Assembly (NCBI GenBank): GCA_022072145.1
Contig: JAJVIG010000005.1
Span: forward strand, 124,001 to 188,000
Direction: 5' to 3'
DNA from: Pseudomonadales bacterium
GTDB taxonomy: Bacteria; Pseudomonadota; Gammaproteobacteria; Pseudomonadales; UBA5518
DNA: 64,000 bases
This document shows, piece by piece, positions 9,455 to 17,610 of the stretch. The notes under the pieces were generated by a model that ran no database searches, was not told the origin of the DNA, and saw only the letters and a program-made list of their open reading frames with translations. Positions within the stretch are counted from its first letter, which is position 1, and every line of letters begins with the position of its first letter. The position numbers were made by a program, and so were the translations under genes.

Positions 9455-10252
9455 ATGGCCGATGTCGAGTTCGAGAATCGCGACGGGGTGGGGCTGATCA
9501 CGCTGGCCCGACCGGACCGGCTCAATGTGGTGGGCTGGCAGATGCTCGGGGAACTCGGCGATCTGTACCGGCGCTGCGACACCGACCCGGCGGTGCGGGT
9601 GGTCGTGGTCAGCGGCCGTGGCAGTGCGTTCTGCGCCGGCGCCGACCTCGCGCGCGGTGATGCCTTCGCCAGCGAGGCGGAAGGCGAGTTCGGTTCGTGC
9701 CCGTTGTCGATGCAGGCCTGGGAGGTGCGCAAGCCGGTGATCGCCGCGTGCAACGGGCACGCGATCGGGGTCGGCCTGGGCATCGCGCTGCAGTGCGATA
9801 TGCGTGTCGTCGCGCGCGGCGCCAAGTACGGGCTGCTGCAGAACCGGCGCGGGGTGGTCGCCGACTTCGGCGTCGAATGGGTGTTGCCGCGGCTGGTGGG
9901 TGTCGAACGCGCGTTCGAGTTGCTGGTGCGTGGCGCGCGCATCGACGGCGAACAGGCGCACGCGTGGGGGCTCGCCGGATACCTCGCGGATGCGAACGGC
10001 GTGCTCGACTGCGCGCTGGAAATCGCCGCCGACATGGCGCGCAACTGCTCGCCGCTGGTGATGGGAATGCACAAGCGCCTGTTGTGGCGCGGGCTCGACA
10101 TGCAGCGCGAGGCGCTGGTCGCGCTGGAGACGCGTGCGCTGCACCACAGCATGCGCCAGCCCGACGCGCTCGAGGGCGGCATGGCGTGGGTGGAGAAGCG
10201 CGCGCCGCGCTGGGAGGAGGACTGGAGCGCGCGCTGGCCGGACTTCCTCTAG
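9455..10252 (+). CDS. Enoyl-CoA hydratase/isomerase (crotonase) family protein lacking both catalytic Glu
   Basis: Crotonase-fold protein of 265 residues, started at the ATG at 9455 behind a perfect AGGAGG. The oxyanion-hole/CoA-binding regions are present (GSAFCAGADLARGD; ACNGHAIGVGLGIAL). By hand alignment to mitochondrial-type hydratase, the two catalytic glutamates (rat E144 and E164, 20 residues apart) correspond to G109 and Q129 here. A simple hydratase reaction is therefore unlikely, and isomerase, hydrolase or another thioester chemistry is more probable. It is divergent from the flavin oxidoreductase and convergent with the thioesterase gene, 11 bases away. The open frame extends far upstream, but nothing there resembles the family. 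Confidence 0.88.
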   Translation: MADVEFENRDGVGLITLARPDRLNVVGWQMLGELGDLYRRCDTDPAVRVVVVSGRGSAFCAGADLARGDAFASEAEGEFGSCPLSMQAWEVRKPVIAACNGHAIGVGLGIALQCDMRVVARGAKYGLLQNRRGVVADFGVEWVLPRLVGVERAFELLVRGARIDGEQAHAWGLAGYLADANGVLDCALEIAADMARNCSPLVMGMHKRLLWRGLDMQREALVALETRALHHSMRQPDALEGGMAWVEKRAPRWEEDWSARWPDFL

Positions 10253-10263
10253 CGCAGCGCGCC

Positions 10264-10935
10264 CTAGAGCAGGTGCTTGTGCATTCCCGAGATGCCGCCG
10301 TGCGGCTGGATGAACACGCCGTTGCAGCTCGCGGTCAGCGTGTCGCCGGCGTGCATCTCGGCGCGCACCCAGGTCTTGCGTCCTTCGACGCGCTCGACCC
10401 AGCCGCGCAGCCGCAGTTCGGTGTTCAGCGGCGTGCGGCGGTGGTAGCGGATCTCCAGCGTGCCGGTCATTCCCGGCTGCCCGCCCATCGCCTGCGCCTC
10501 GCCCATGAACTGGTCGAACAGCGCCGCCACGAATCCTCCGTGCACGCTGGTCGGCGGCCCCTCGTAGGTCCAGCCCAGCGTGGCGCGTCCGTGCGCGACG
10601 CCATCGGCGATCCAGGTGCGCAGCGGCGGCGCGACGGGGTTCGCGATCCCGGCGACCGGGTTCGTCTCGTGCCCGATCTGCCCGATCCTTCCGTGGCAGC
10701 CCTGTTCGGCGAAGGCCATGCGGCCGTAGAGGCGCGGCAGCGCCGCGAACTCCGTCGCGTTGTCCTCCAGGCGCGCGGCGATCGCGTGCAGTTCGGGAAT
10801 CGTCGGCGTGCTGCTGACGAGGATCTCCGTCAGCTGGCGGATCGCGGTGGCGACGCGCCTGCGCGCCTCCCACTCGGCGCTGTACGCCGGCGTGATTTCC
10901 TCGGACAGGAAGGGGTTGTCGGTAACCTCGGTCAC
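10264..10935 (-). CDS. Hotdog-fold acyl-CoA thioesterase (PaaI/4HBT-like)
   Basis: Predicted thioester hydrolase of 223 residues. The second half carries the hotdog signature: YEGPPTSVHGGFVAALFDQF (residues near 124-143) followed by the GTLEIRYHRRTPL strand. The first 100 residues are a helical extension not typical of minimal PaaI proteins. The start is the GTG at 10933-10935, eight bases behind AGGAGAA; this codon overlaps the glucokinase stop as GTGA, so translation is probably coupled to glk. A thioesterase behind glucokinase is an odd pair and may only reflect operon accretion. The substrate is not predictable. Confidence 0.8.
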   Translation of the reverse strand: MTEVTDNPFLSEEITPAYSAEWEARRRVATAIRQLTEILVSSTPTIPELHAIAARLEDNATEFAALPRLYGRMAFAEQGCHGRIGQIGHETNPVAGIANPVAPPLRTWIADGVAHGRATLGWTYEGPPTSVHGGFVAALFDQFMGEAQAMGGQPGMTGTLEIRYHRRTPLNTELRLRGWVERVEGRKTWVRAEMHAGDTLTASCNGVFIQPHGGISGMHKHLL

Positions 10936-11903
10936 GCTGCGTTCTCCTGTGACTGATCGATGGTGGCGAGCGCGGCGCCCAGCAGTCCGGGGTCGCTGCG
11001 CGTGATGACGAATACCGGTATGGCGCGCAGGTACGCGCTCATCGGCCCCTTGTCCTCGAAGCGTGCGCGGAAGCGGCTGTGGCGCAGGAAGTCGGTGAAG
11101 CGCGGCACGATGCCGCCGGCGATGTAGACGCCGCCCTGCGCGCCGCAGCACAGCGCCTGGTCCGCCGCGGCGGTGCCGAGGAACGCGCAGAAGTGCTCCA
11201 GCGACTCGCGGCAGCACGGGTGCGTGCCATCGACCGCGCGCTGCTGGATCTGCGCGGCGGACTGCGCTTCGCAGGTGTGCGCGCGCAGCGCGCAGACGGC
11301 GCGGTGGATACGCTCGATGCCGGGCCCCGACAGCAGCGACTCGCGGCTCGCGTGCTCGCCGGCTTCCAGAAGTGCGGCAATCATCCGCAGTTCCTCGGCG
11401 TTCGCCGGGCCGATCGATGCGTGCCCGCCCTCGGTGGCGATGGCCTGGAAACCGTCGCGCGTCGGCACCAGTTGCGCGACGCCGAGTCCGGTTCCCGGTC
11501 CCAGTGCGACCAGCGGCTTGCCGGCGCGTGCCGTGCCGCCACCGATCGCCAGGCGCCCGGTGGCGCCGAGGTGCGGCAGCGCCAGCGCGATCGCCTCGAA
11601 GTCATTGAGCACGCCGAGGCGGGCGACGCCGAGTTCGGCGGCGAGCGCGCGGTGCGAGAATTCCCAGTCATGGTTCGTGAGGCGCACCGTGTCGGCGTCG
11701 ACCGGACCGGCCACCGCGATGCACGCTTCGTCCGGACGCGCGCCGCACTCGCGCAGATACGCGTGCGCGGCCTCGGCGAGCGAAGCGAAAGCGCGTGTCG
11801 GCAGCGTGCGCGGCCCGTCGAGGAACTCGCCAGCCTGCGCAAGGGCGAAGCGGGTGTGCGTGCCGCCGACGTCGGCGACCAGGCGTAGTGCGGCAGGGGA
11901 CAT
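10932..11903 (-). CDS. glk: Glucokinase, bacterial GLK family
   Basis: Phosphorylates free glucose to glucose-6-phosphate with ATP, feeding pgi and the glycogen genes 3-14 kb away. The 323 residues match the proteobacterial Glk (not ROK) family: ADVGGTHTRFAL near the N-terminus (ATP phosphate loop), LTNHDWEFS (sugar site), the LNDFEAIALALP block with the catalytic Asp, ALGPGTGLGVA and EGGHASIGP. GGIVPRFTDF near the end matches the adenosine-binding region. The ATG at 11901-11903 gives the standard N-terminus; longer in-frame starts add unrelated residues. It overlaps the thioesterase start by four bases. Confidence 0.93.
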   Translation of the reverse strand: MSPAALRLVADVGGTHTRFALAQAGEFLDGPRTLPTRAFASLAEAAHAYLRECGARPDEACIAVAGPVDADTVRLTNHDWEFSHRALAAELGVARLGVLNDFEAIALALPHLGATGRLAIGGGTARAGKPLVALGPGTGLGVAQLVPTRDGFQAIATEGGHASIGPANAEELRMIAALLEAGEHASRESLLSGPGIERIHRAVCALRAHTCEAQSAAQIQQRAVDGTHPCCRESLEHFCAFLGTAAADQALCCGAQGGVYIAGGIVPRFTDFLRHSRFRARFEDKGPMSAYLRAIPVFVITRSDPGLLGAALATIDQSQENAA

Positions 11904-12024
11904 CGGCTCGGAGTGCACGGCGTGTGGGGTGAAACCGGATTCTGGATGCATGCGCCGGCGAAGGCAATGCATACTGTGGCGGGCGGGCGCTGGCGCGCCG
12001 CACGCATGGAACCGGAGCAACCCG

Positions 12025-12864
12025 ATGAGCGATCCGCAATCCCCCCTGCGCCTGGACGGACGCACCGCATTGATCACCGGCGCCTCGCGCGGCATCGGAC
12101 TCGCGATCGCGGAGGCCTTCCTGCGCCAGGGCGCGAACGTCTGCATCACGGCGCGCCGCCAGCACGAGCTCGACGCCGCACGCGTGGAACTCGATGCGAT
12201 CAGCGCCGCGCTGCCTGGCAGTGGCGCGGCGATGGACGTGGCCGGCTCCGCGGGTGATCCCGCGCATGCCGGCGCCTGCGTCGCGGCAACGCTGGAGCGC
12301 TTCGGCCGGCTCGACATCCTGGTCAACAACGCCGCGACCAGTCCCGCCTTCGGTCCGCTGGCGGAGGTGGAGCTGGCGGCGTGGCGCAAGACCTTCGAGG
12401 TCAACGTCGAAGGGCCGCTGCTGTTCGCCCAGCAGGCCTGGCGGCACTGGATGCGCGTCAACGGCGGCGTGATCCTCAATGTGACGACGGTGGGGGTGCA
12501 TCACCATGCGCCGTTCATCGGCACCTACGAGGCCAGCAAGGCCACGCTGCACTGGCTGACACGACAACTGGCCGGCGAATTCGCGCCTGGGGTGCGCGTG
12601 GTCTCGTTGTCGCCCGGGGTGGTGAAGACGCGCATGTCGCGCGTGTTGTGGGAGAACGGCGAGGGCGCACTCACGCGCACCATCCCGCTCGGCCGTATCG
12701 GCATGCCGGTCGACATCGCGGGTGCGGCGCTGTTCCTGGTCTCCGACCTCGCTTCGTGGGCGACCGGTATCGATCTCGTGGTCGATGGCGGCTCGCTGGT
12801 CGGCGGTGCGCACATCGACAGCGCGGCCGGCAACCCGATGGTCGACAACCTGCGGCGCGGCTGA
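12025..12864 (+). CDS. Short-chain dehydrogenase/reductase (SDR), Thr in place of catalytic Ser
   Basis: Classical SDR of 279 residues with the cofactor motif TGASRGIG (18-25), the NNAA motif, and YEASK as the YxxxK active site. The catalytic Ser, normally 13 residues before the Tyr, is Thr here (NVTTVGVHHH). Some active SDRs tolerate this, but it is unusual. The region between that Thr and Tyr is His-rich (HHH). The C-terminus has the usual GRIGMPVDIAGAALFL and GIDLVVDGGS blocks. RBS CCGGAG precedes the ATG. It diverges from glucokinase with a 121-base gap. Substrate unknown. Confidence 0.88.
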   Translation: MSDPQSPLRLDGRTALITGASRGIGLAIAEAFLRQGANVCITARRQHELDAARVELDAISAALPGSGAAMDVAGSAGDPAHAGACVAATLERFGRLDILVNNAATSPAFGPLAEVELAAWRKTFEVNVEGPLLFAQQAWRHWMRVNGGVILNVTTVGVHHHAPFIGTYEASKATLHWLTRQLAGEFAPGVRVVSLSPGVVKTRMSRVLWENGEGALTRTIPLGRIGMPVDIAGAALFLVSDLASWATGIDLVVDGGSLVGGAHIDSAAGNPMVDNLRRG

Positions 12865-12953
12865 TTTTTTTCGCCTCCTGAATCCATCCGGCGCCCGGCC
12901 GCGTCCATTGGGCAAGAGCGGCGATCGCGCGCGGCTGGAATCGGGAGGGTGTC

Positions 12954-13169
12954 ATGAGCGGGTCCCTGAAAAACGTCGTCCTGGCTGCCGTGCTGCTCGC
13001 CGGCGGCAGCGTGCTGTTCGCACAGACCCTGCGTCCAGCCGCCGCCGATGGTGCGGCGTGCCCGGCCTCGCTGGTGCAGCGGCGCGCGCCGTCCGCGGCC
13101 GCGGGGCTGCCGGGTGCGGCACCCGCGCTGTGGGTGGAACTGGCGTCGCCGCGTATCGCGCTCGCCTGA
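12954..13169 (+). CDS. Small hypothetical exported protein
   Basis: I do not recognise this 71-residue protein. Residues 1-23 look like a signal peptide (MSGSLKNVVLAAVLLAGGSVLFA, a Lys followed by a hydrophobic run, possible cleavage after LFA or AQT). The remainder is short, Ala/Pro-rich and has one Cys. A GGGAGGG ribosome site lies six bases before the ATG, which is the main reason for calling it. It stands between the SDR and gcvT-like genes on the same strand. It could be a chance open frame in G+C-rich DNA. Confidence 0.42.
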   Translation: MSGSLKNVVLAAVLLAGGSVLFAQTLRPAAADGAACPASLVQRRAPSAAAGLPGAAPALWVELASPRIALA

Positions 13170-13281
13170 TGGAACTGGGGGGGCGAGCCGCGAGCTTTAC
13201 GCCGGTGGGGCGAATGGCCAGAATGCGCGCGGGTGCGGCGCCGCCGGCACCCGTCGCCGCAATCGTCCCACCGGAGGCCCG

Positions 13282-14385
13282 ATGAACCGCACCCCGCTGC
13301 ACGCCCTGCATCTCGCGCTCGGTGCGCGCATGGTGCCGTTCGCCGGCTACGAGATGCCGGTGCAGTACCCGGAGGGCATCGTGCGCGAGCACCTGCACAC
13401 GCGCGCCGCGGCGGGACTGTTCGACGTCTCGCACATGGGACAGGTGCTGGTGCGTGGCACCGGTGCCGCCGAGGCGCTCGAACGGCTGCTGCCCTCGGAC
13501 CTGCGCGGTCTGGCGCCCGGCAAACAGGTCTATTCGCTGCTCACCAACGAGCAGGCCGGCGTGCTCGATGACCTGATCGTCACGCGCCGGGATTCGGAGA
13601 CCTTCTTCCTGGTCGTCAACGCCGGGTGCAAGCAGGCGGACGTGGCGTACCTGCGCGCCTGCCTGCCGGGGCTGGAGCTCGAGGAACTCGCGGGGCAGGG
13701 TCTGCTCGCGCTGCAGGGGCCGGCTGCGGTCGCGGTGCTCGGTGCGCTGGCGCCAGCGGTCGCGGGGCTGGTGTTCATGAGCGGCACGCAATGCGTGATC
13801 GACGGAGTACGGTGTTTCGTCACGCGTTCCGGTTATACCGGCGAGGACGGTTTCGAGATCTCGGTGCCGCCGGAGCACGTCGAGCGCATCGCCCGCCTGC
13901 TGCTCGCGCACGAGTCCGTGGCGCCGGTCGGCCTCGGCGCACGCGATTCGCTGCGCCTCGAGGCCGGCCTGTGCCTGTACGGGCACGAACTGGGGCCGGC
14001 GATCACACCGGTCGAGGCGGGGCTGGCGTGGGCGATCCCGGCGGTGCGCCGCGCTGGCGGTGCACGCGCGGGCGGTTACCCGGGAGCGCAGCGCATCGAT
14101 GCCGAGTTGCGCGATGGCACGGCCCGGCGACGGGTGGGGTTGCGTGGCGAGGAGCGCGTGCCGGTGCGCGAAGGCGCGCTGCTGACCGACGCCGACGGCA
14201 ACCCGGTCGGCGAGGTGAGCAGTGGTGGCTTCGGCCCCAGCGTCGGCGGGCCGGTGATGATGGGCTATGTCGAGCGCGCTTTCGCCGCCCCCGGCACGGC
14301 GTTGTACGCGCTGGTGCGCGAGCGCCCGCGTCCGGTCACGGTGTCGAAGCTGCCGTTCGTTCCCCGGCGTTATCACCGCGGCTGA
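13282..14385 (+). CDS. gcvT: Aminomethyltransferase (GcvT-like)
   Basis: T-protein of the glycine cleavage system or a close folate-dependent relative: moves the methylene group from the H-protein to THF. The 367 residues show the full T-protein pattern: FAGYEMPVQY at the N-terminus, LFDVSHMGQ, the catalytic Asp in VLDDLIV, the GYTGEDGFEI folate loop, and RDSLRLEAGLCLYGHE. The ATG at 13282 has GGAGG nine bases before it. Neither gcvH nor gcvP lies nearby, so either the system is split or this is a paralogue with another partner. The last 50 bases overlap the convergent kinase gene. No glycine riboswitch is visible upstream. Confidence 0.85.
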   Translation: MNRTPLHALHLALGARMVPFAGYEMPVQYPEGIVREHLHTRAAAGLFDVSHMGQVLVRGTGAAEALERLLPSDLRGLAPGKQVYSLLTNEQAGVLDDLIVTRRDSETFFLVVNAGCKQADVAYLRACLPGLELEELAGQGLLALQGPAAVAVLGALAPAVAGLVFMSGTQCVIDGVRCFVTRSGYTGEDGFEISVPPEHVERIARLLLAHESVAPVGLGARDSLRLEAGLCLYGHELGPAITPVEAGLAWAIPAVRRAGGARAGGYPGAQRIDAELRDGTARRRVGLRGEERVPVREGALLTDADGNPVGEVSSGGFGPSVGGPVMMGYVERAFAAPGTALYALVRERPRPVTVSKLPFVPRRYHRG

Positions 14386-14887
14386 GCAGCGCCGCGACCA
14401 CGCGCTCGACCACGTCCGCCGGCGTCAGGCCGTCGCAGGGGATGCGCACCCCGGCGTGACGCCGGTACAGCCGCGTGCGTTCGGCGAACAGCTCGGCCAC
14501 GCCCTGCCCCGGGGCGCGCACCAGTCCGCGCGTCGCCCAGTCCGCCACACGCCGGTGGAGCTCCTCCAGCCCGACCTCGAGGTAGACGATGGTGCTGGCG
14601 GAGGCCAGATGGCGCATCGCTGCATCCGCGTACACCGCGCTGCCGCCGGTGGCGACCACGCGCGCGTGCGCATCGGTGTGCACCAGCACGTCCTCCTCGA
14701 TCGCGCGCAGGCGCGCGGCACCTTCCTCGTCGACGATGCGTTGCAGCGATCGCCCGCTGCGCGCCTCGATCACCGCGTCGGTGTCGAGGAACCCCAGTCC
14801 CAGGCGTTCGGCGAGCAGGGCACCGACGGTGCTCTTGCCGCAGCCGGGCATGCCGATCAGGGTGATTCCGCGTCGCTGTTCCGTCAT
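14336..14887 (-). CDS. aroK: Shikimate kinase-like protein
   Basis: Predicted to phosphorylate shikimate in aromatic amino-acid synthesis; 183 residues, the usual AroK length. Seen: Walker A GMPGCGKST (residues about 11-19), FLDTDAVIEARSG with the magnesium/substrate Asp pair, RLRAIEE matching the AroK FRxxE Arg, and ATGGSAVY in place of the usual TGGG. This last motif has Ser for the third Gly. A lid region with LVRAPG and ERTRLYRRHA follows. It is not next to aroB, its usual partner, so a gluconokinase-like or other P-loop small-molecule kinase remains possible. It diverges from pgi (90-base gap), and its 3' end overlaps gcvT by 50 bases. Confidence 0.72.
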   Translation of the reverse strand: MTEQRRGITLIGMPGCGKSTVGALLAERLGLGFLDTDAVIEARSGRSLQRIVDEEGAARLRAIEEDVLVHTDAHARVVATGGSAVYADAAMRHLASASTIVYLEVGLEELHRRVADWATRGLVRAPGQGVAELFAERTRLYRRHAGVRIPCDGLTPADVVERVVAALLSRGDNAGERTAASTP

Positions 14888-14977
14888 GCCGCCGTACGCT
14901 AGAGTGAAACATTGCGGGTGCATTCTGACGACGCGGCCCGCGCGGGCGCAACCTGGCGAAGGAAAGGGAACGCAGGC

Positions 14978-16627
14978 ATGACGAAGGAACTCACAGGTGC
15001 TGCTGCCTGGAATGCGGTGCTGGCGCGGCGTGACGGACTGCGCGGTTTCTCGTTGCGCGCGGCCTTCGCGGCCGATCCCGCCCGCGCGCAGCACATGCGG
15101 CTGCAGGCCGCGGGACTGACGCTGGATTACTCGAAGAACCTCGTCGATGGCGACACCATGGCCGCGCTGCTCGCGCTGGCGCGCGAGCGCGACGTCGCCG
15201 CCAGCGTGCGCAGCCAGTTCGCCGGCGAGACGATGAACCCCACCGAGCGGCGCGCCGCGCTGCACACCGCGCTGCGCGGCAGCGACGCCGGCGCCGTGCT
15301 GCCCGAGGCCGCGGAGGTTGCGGCGGTGCGCGCGCGCATCGCCTCGATCGCCTCCCGGCTGCGCGAGGGCGCGTGGACCGGGTGGAGCGGACGGGCGGTA
15401 CGCGATGTGGTCAACATCGGCATCGGCGGTTCGCATCTGGGGCCCGCCTTCGTGACCGGCGCGCTGGGGCACCTGTGCGGTGCGAGCCCGCGCTGCCATT
15501 TCGTCTCGAACGTCGATCCGCGCGACCTCGAGGACACGCTCGCTGCACTGGAGCCGCGGAGCACGCTGTTCGTGGTCGCGTCGAAATCGTTCTCGACGCT
15601 GGAAACACTGCAGAACGCGCTGGCCGCGCGGCGCTGGCTGAGCGCGGCCGGTTGCCCTCAGGAGCAGGTCGCGCGCCATTTCCTCGCGGTGTCGTCGAAT
15701 GTCGCGGCGGCGGTGGCGTTCGGCATCGCCGCGGACAATGTGTTGCCGATGTGGGACTGGGTCGGCGGCCGCTATTCGCTGTGGTCGGCGATCGGGCTGC
15801 CGATCGCGATCGCGACCGGGGCCGAGGCCTTCGACGAGCTGCTCGCCGGCGCACGCGCGATGGACCGTCACTTCCTGGACGCGCCGGCCGCGCAGAACCT
15901 GCCGCTGGTGCTGGCGCTGCTCGACGCCTGGTATCGCAACGCCCTCGGGTGCGCCTCGCTGGCAGTGATCCCGTACGACCAGGGCCTGGCACGGCTGCCC
16001 GAATACCTGCAGCAGCTCGTGATGGAGAGCAATGGCAAGTCGGTCGGCGTCGACGGCGTGCCGCTGCGTCGCGCCAGCGCCGGGGTGGTCTGGGGCACGG
16101 CCGGCACCAATGGACAACACTCGTTCCACCAGATGCTGCACCAGGGCACCGACATCGTGCCGGTGGATTTCGTGCTGCCGCTCGCCAGCCACAGCGCCAA
16201 CGCGGCGCAGCACGCGCACCTGGTCGCCAACTGCATCGCGCAGAGTCAGGCGCTGATGCTGGGGCGCACGCTGGCGGAGGCGCTCGCCGAACTCGCCGCG
16301 CGCGGCGTGACGGGGCAGGAGGCCGAACGGCTGGCGCCGCATCTGGTGATGCCGGGCAACCGGCCGAGCAACACGATCGTGATGGAGCGCGTGACGCCGC
16401 ACACGCTGGGCGCGCTGATCGCGCTGTACGAGCACCGCACCGTCGCCGCCGGCTACCTGTGGGGGCTGAACTCCTTCGACCAGTTCGGCGTGGAGCTCGG
16501 CAAGCGGCTCGGCGAGACGGTGCACGCGGCGCTGGTCGACGCCGCGCCCGCCGCGCGCGACGTGGACCCCTCGACCGCGTGGCTGATCGCGATGTACCGC
16601 ACTCTGCACCGTTCGGTGCACGGGTAG
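14978..16627 (+). CDS. pgi: Glucose-6-phosphate isomerase
   Basis: Interconverts glucose-6-phosphate and fructose-6-phosphate; 549 residues, the full proteobacterial length. Visible are the sugar-phosphate loop NIGIGGSHLGPAF, SKSFSTLETLQNA, the GGRYSLWSAIGLP signature, MESNGKSV (catalytic Glu), GQHSFHQMLHQGT (catalytic His) and FDQFGVELGK with the C-terminal catalytic Lys. The ATG at 14978 is preceded by GGAAAGGGAA. Together with glk and the glg genes it forms the entry to the storage-sugar island that begins here. Confidence 0.97.
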   Translation: MTKELTGAAAWNAVLARRDGLRGFSLRAAFAADPARAQHMRLQAAGLTLDYSKNLVDGDTMAALLALARERDVAASVRSQFAGETMNPTERRAALHTALRGSDAGAVLPEAAEVAAVRARIASIASRLREGAWTGWSGRAVRDVVNIGIGGSHLGPAFVTGALGHLCGASPRCHFVSNVDPRDLEDTLAALEPRSTLFVVASKSFSTLETLQNALAARRWLSAAGCPQEQVARHFLAVSSNVAAAVAFGIAADNVLPMWDWVGGRYSLWSAIGLPIAIATGAEAFDELLAGARAMDRHFLDAPAAQNLPLVLALLDAWYRNALGCASLAVIPYDQGLARLPEYLQQLVMESNGKSVGVDGVPLRRASAGVVWGTAGTNGQHSFHQMLHQGTDIVPVDFVLPLASHSANAAQHAHLVANCIAQSQALMLGRTLAEALAELAARGVTGQEAERLAPHLVMPGNRPSNTIVMERVTPHTLGALIALYEHRTVAAGYLWGLNSFDQFGVELGKRLGETVHAALVDAAPAARDVDPSTAWLIAMYRTLHRSVHG

Positions 16628-16706
16628 ACCGGATCCACCGCCCGGCAGCGCGTATGTCGCCGTTCGTACGTGGCCGCATGCAGGACCATGAAGCGAGGAC
16701 TTATTC

Positions 16707-17591
16707 ATGAACGCATCGTCGTCATCGCCGACGGTTTCCCGGCAGCTGCTGCTGGCAACCGACCTCAGCCCACGCTGCGATCGGGCGCTGGACCGCGCGG
16801 CGCAGCTTGCCGGTGAATGGGGGGCGGAGCTGCTTGCGCTGAACGTGTTCGCACCGGCGTCGTCGCCCCAGGGCGCGCTGGCCTGGATCGGTGGTGACGA
16901 CGAACAGCTCCTGCGCGAAACGCACCGGCAGCTCGCTCGCAATCTCAGGCACGTCGAGGTACCGCTGACAGTGCGCGTCGGCCGCGGACGCGATCCCGCC
17001 GCCCTGATCCGGCAGGTTGCCGTGGACGCCGGGGCGGCCTTGGTCGTCACGGGAGTCTCCCGTCACGAAACGCTGGGGCGCTTCCTGCTGGGTTCGACCG
17101 TGGAGACGCTCGCGCGATCGCTGCCGCTGCCGCTGCTGGTGGTGCGCAACCGGGTCCACGACCGGTACCGACGCATCGTTGTGGCCACCGACTTTTCCAC
17201 GTCGTCCCGCCACGCGCTGGCGACGGCGCTGGCGTTGTTCCCGGGGTGCGAACCGACGGTATTCCACGTGCTCGCGCTGCCGATGGCGGGCCTGACGGAC
17301 GTCCCCGACGAGGCGGCGTGCCGGCGCGTAGAGCAGGGTGAACTGGCGGACTTCGTGCGCGCGGCCGGGTTGCCGCCGGACACACGGCTCGCAACGGTGG
17401 TGGAAAGCGGCGCGGTGGAGGCGACGCTCGCCCGCCATGTGCGTGAGCGCGACGTCGATCTCGTGGTGCTCGGCAGTCACGGACTCGGGGGAATCCTCGG
17501 CATCCTGGTCGGGAGCACCGCCGCCAGACTGCTCGAGTGGCTGCCTTGCGACACGCTGCTGGTGCCGGACCCACAGGCCCGTCCGTTGTGA
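16707..17591 (+). CDS. Tandem universal stress protein (two UspA domains)
   Basis: Cytoplasmic stress protein of 294 residues built from two Usp domains (about 8-147 and 155-290). The second domain has the complete ATP motif G-x2-G-x9-GS (GSHGLGGILGILVGST). The first has an Arg in place of the second Gly (GVSRHETLGRFLLGST), so probably only one domain binds nucleotide well. Tandem UspE-like proteins accompany stationary-phase and energy stress. It follows pgi by 79 bases and is convergent, with a 19-base gap, with the Kef-type antiporter. Confidence 0.9.
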   Translation: MNASSSSPTVSRQLLLATDLSPRCDRALDRAAQLAGEWGAELLALNVFAPASSPQGALAWIGGDDEQLLRETHRQLARNLRHVEVPLTVRVGRGRDPAALIRQVAVDAGAALVVTGVSRHETLGRFLLGSTVETLARSLPLPLLVVRNRVHDRYRRIVVATDFSTSSRHALATALALFPGCEPTVFHVLALPMAGLTDVPDEAACRRVEQGELADFVRAAGLPPDTRLATVVESGAVEATLARHVRERDVDLVVLGSHGLGGILGILVGSTAARLLEWLPCDTLLVPDPQARPL

Positions 17592-17610
17592 GACGGGACC
17601 GGGTGCGGGC

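Noticed and set aside
13170-13281. Glycine riboswitch before the gcvT-like gene
   Set aside because: No aptamer-like conserved core or tandem arrangement could be found in the 112 bases upstream.
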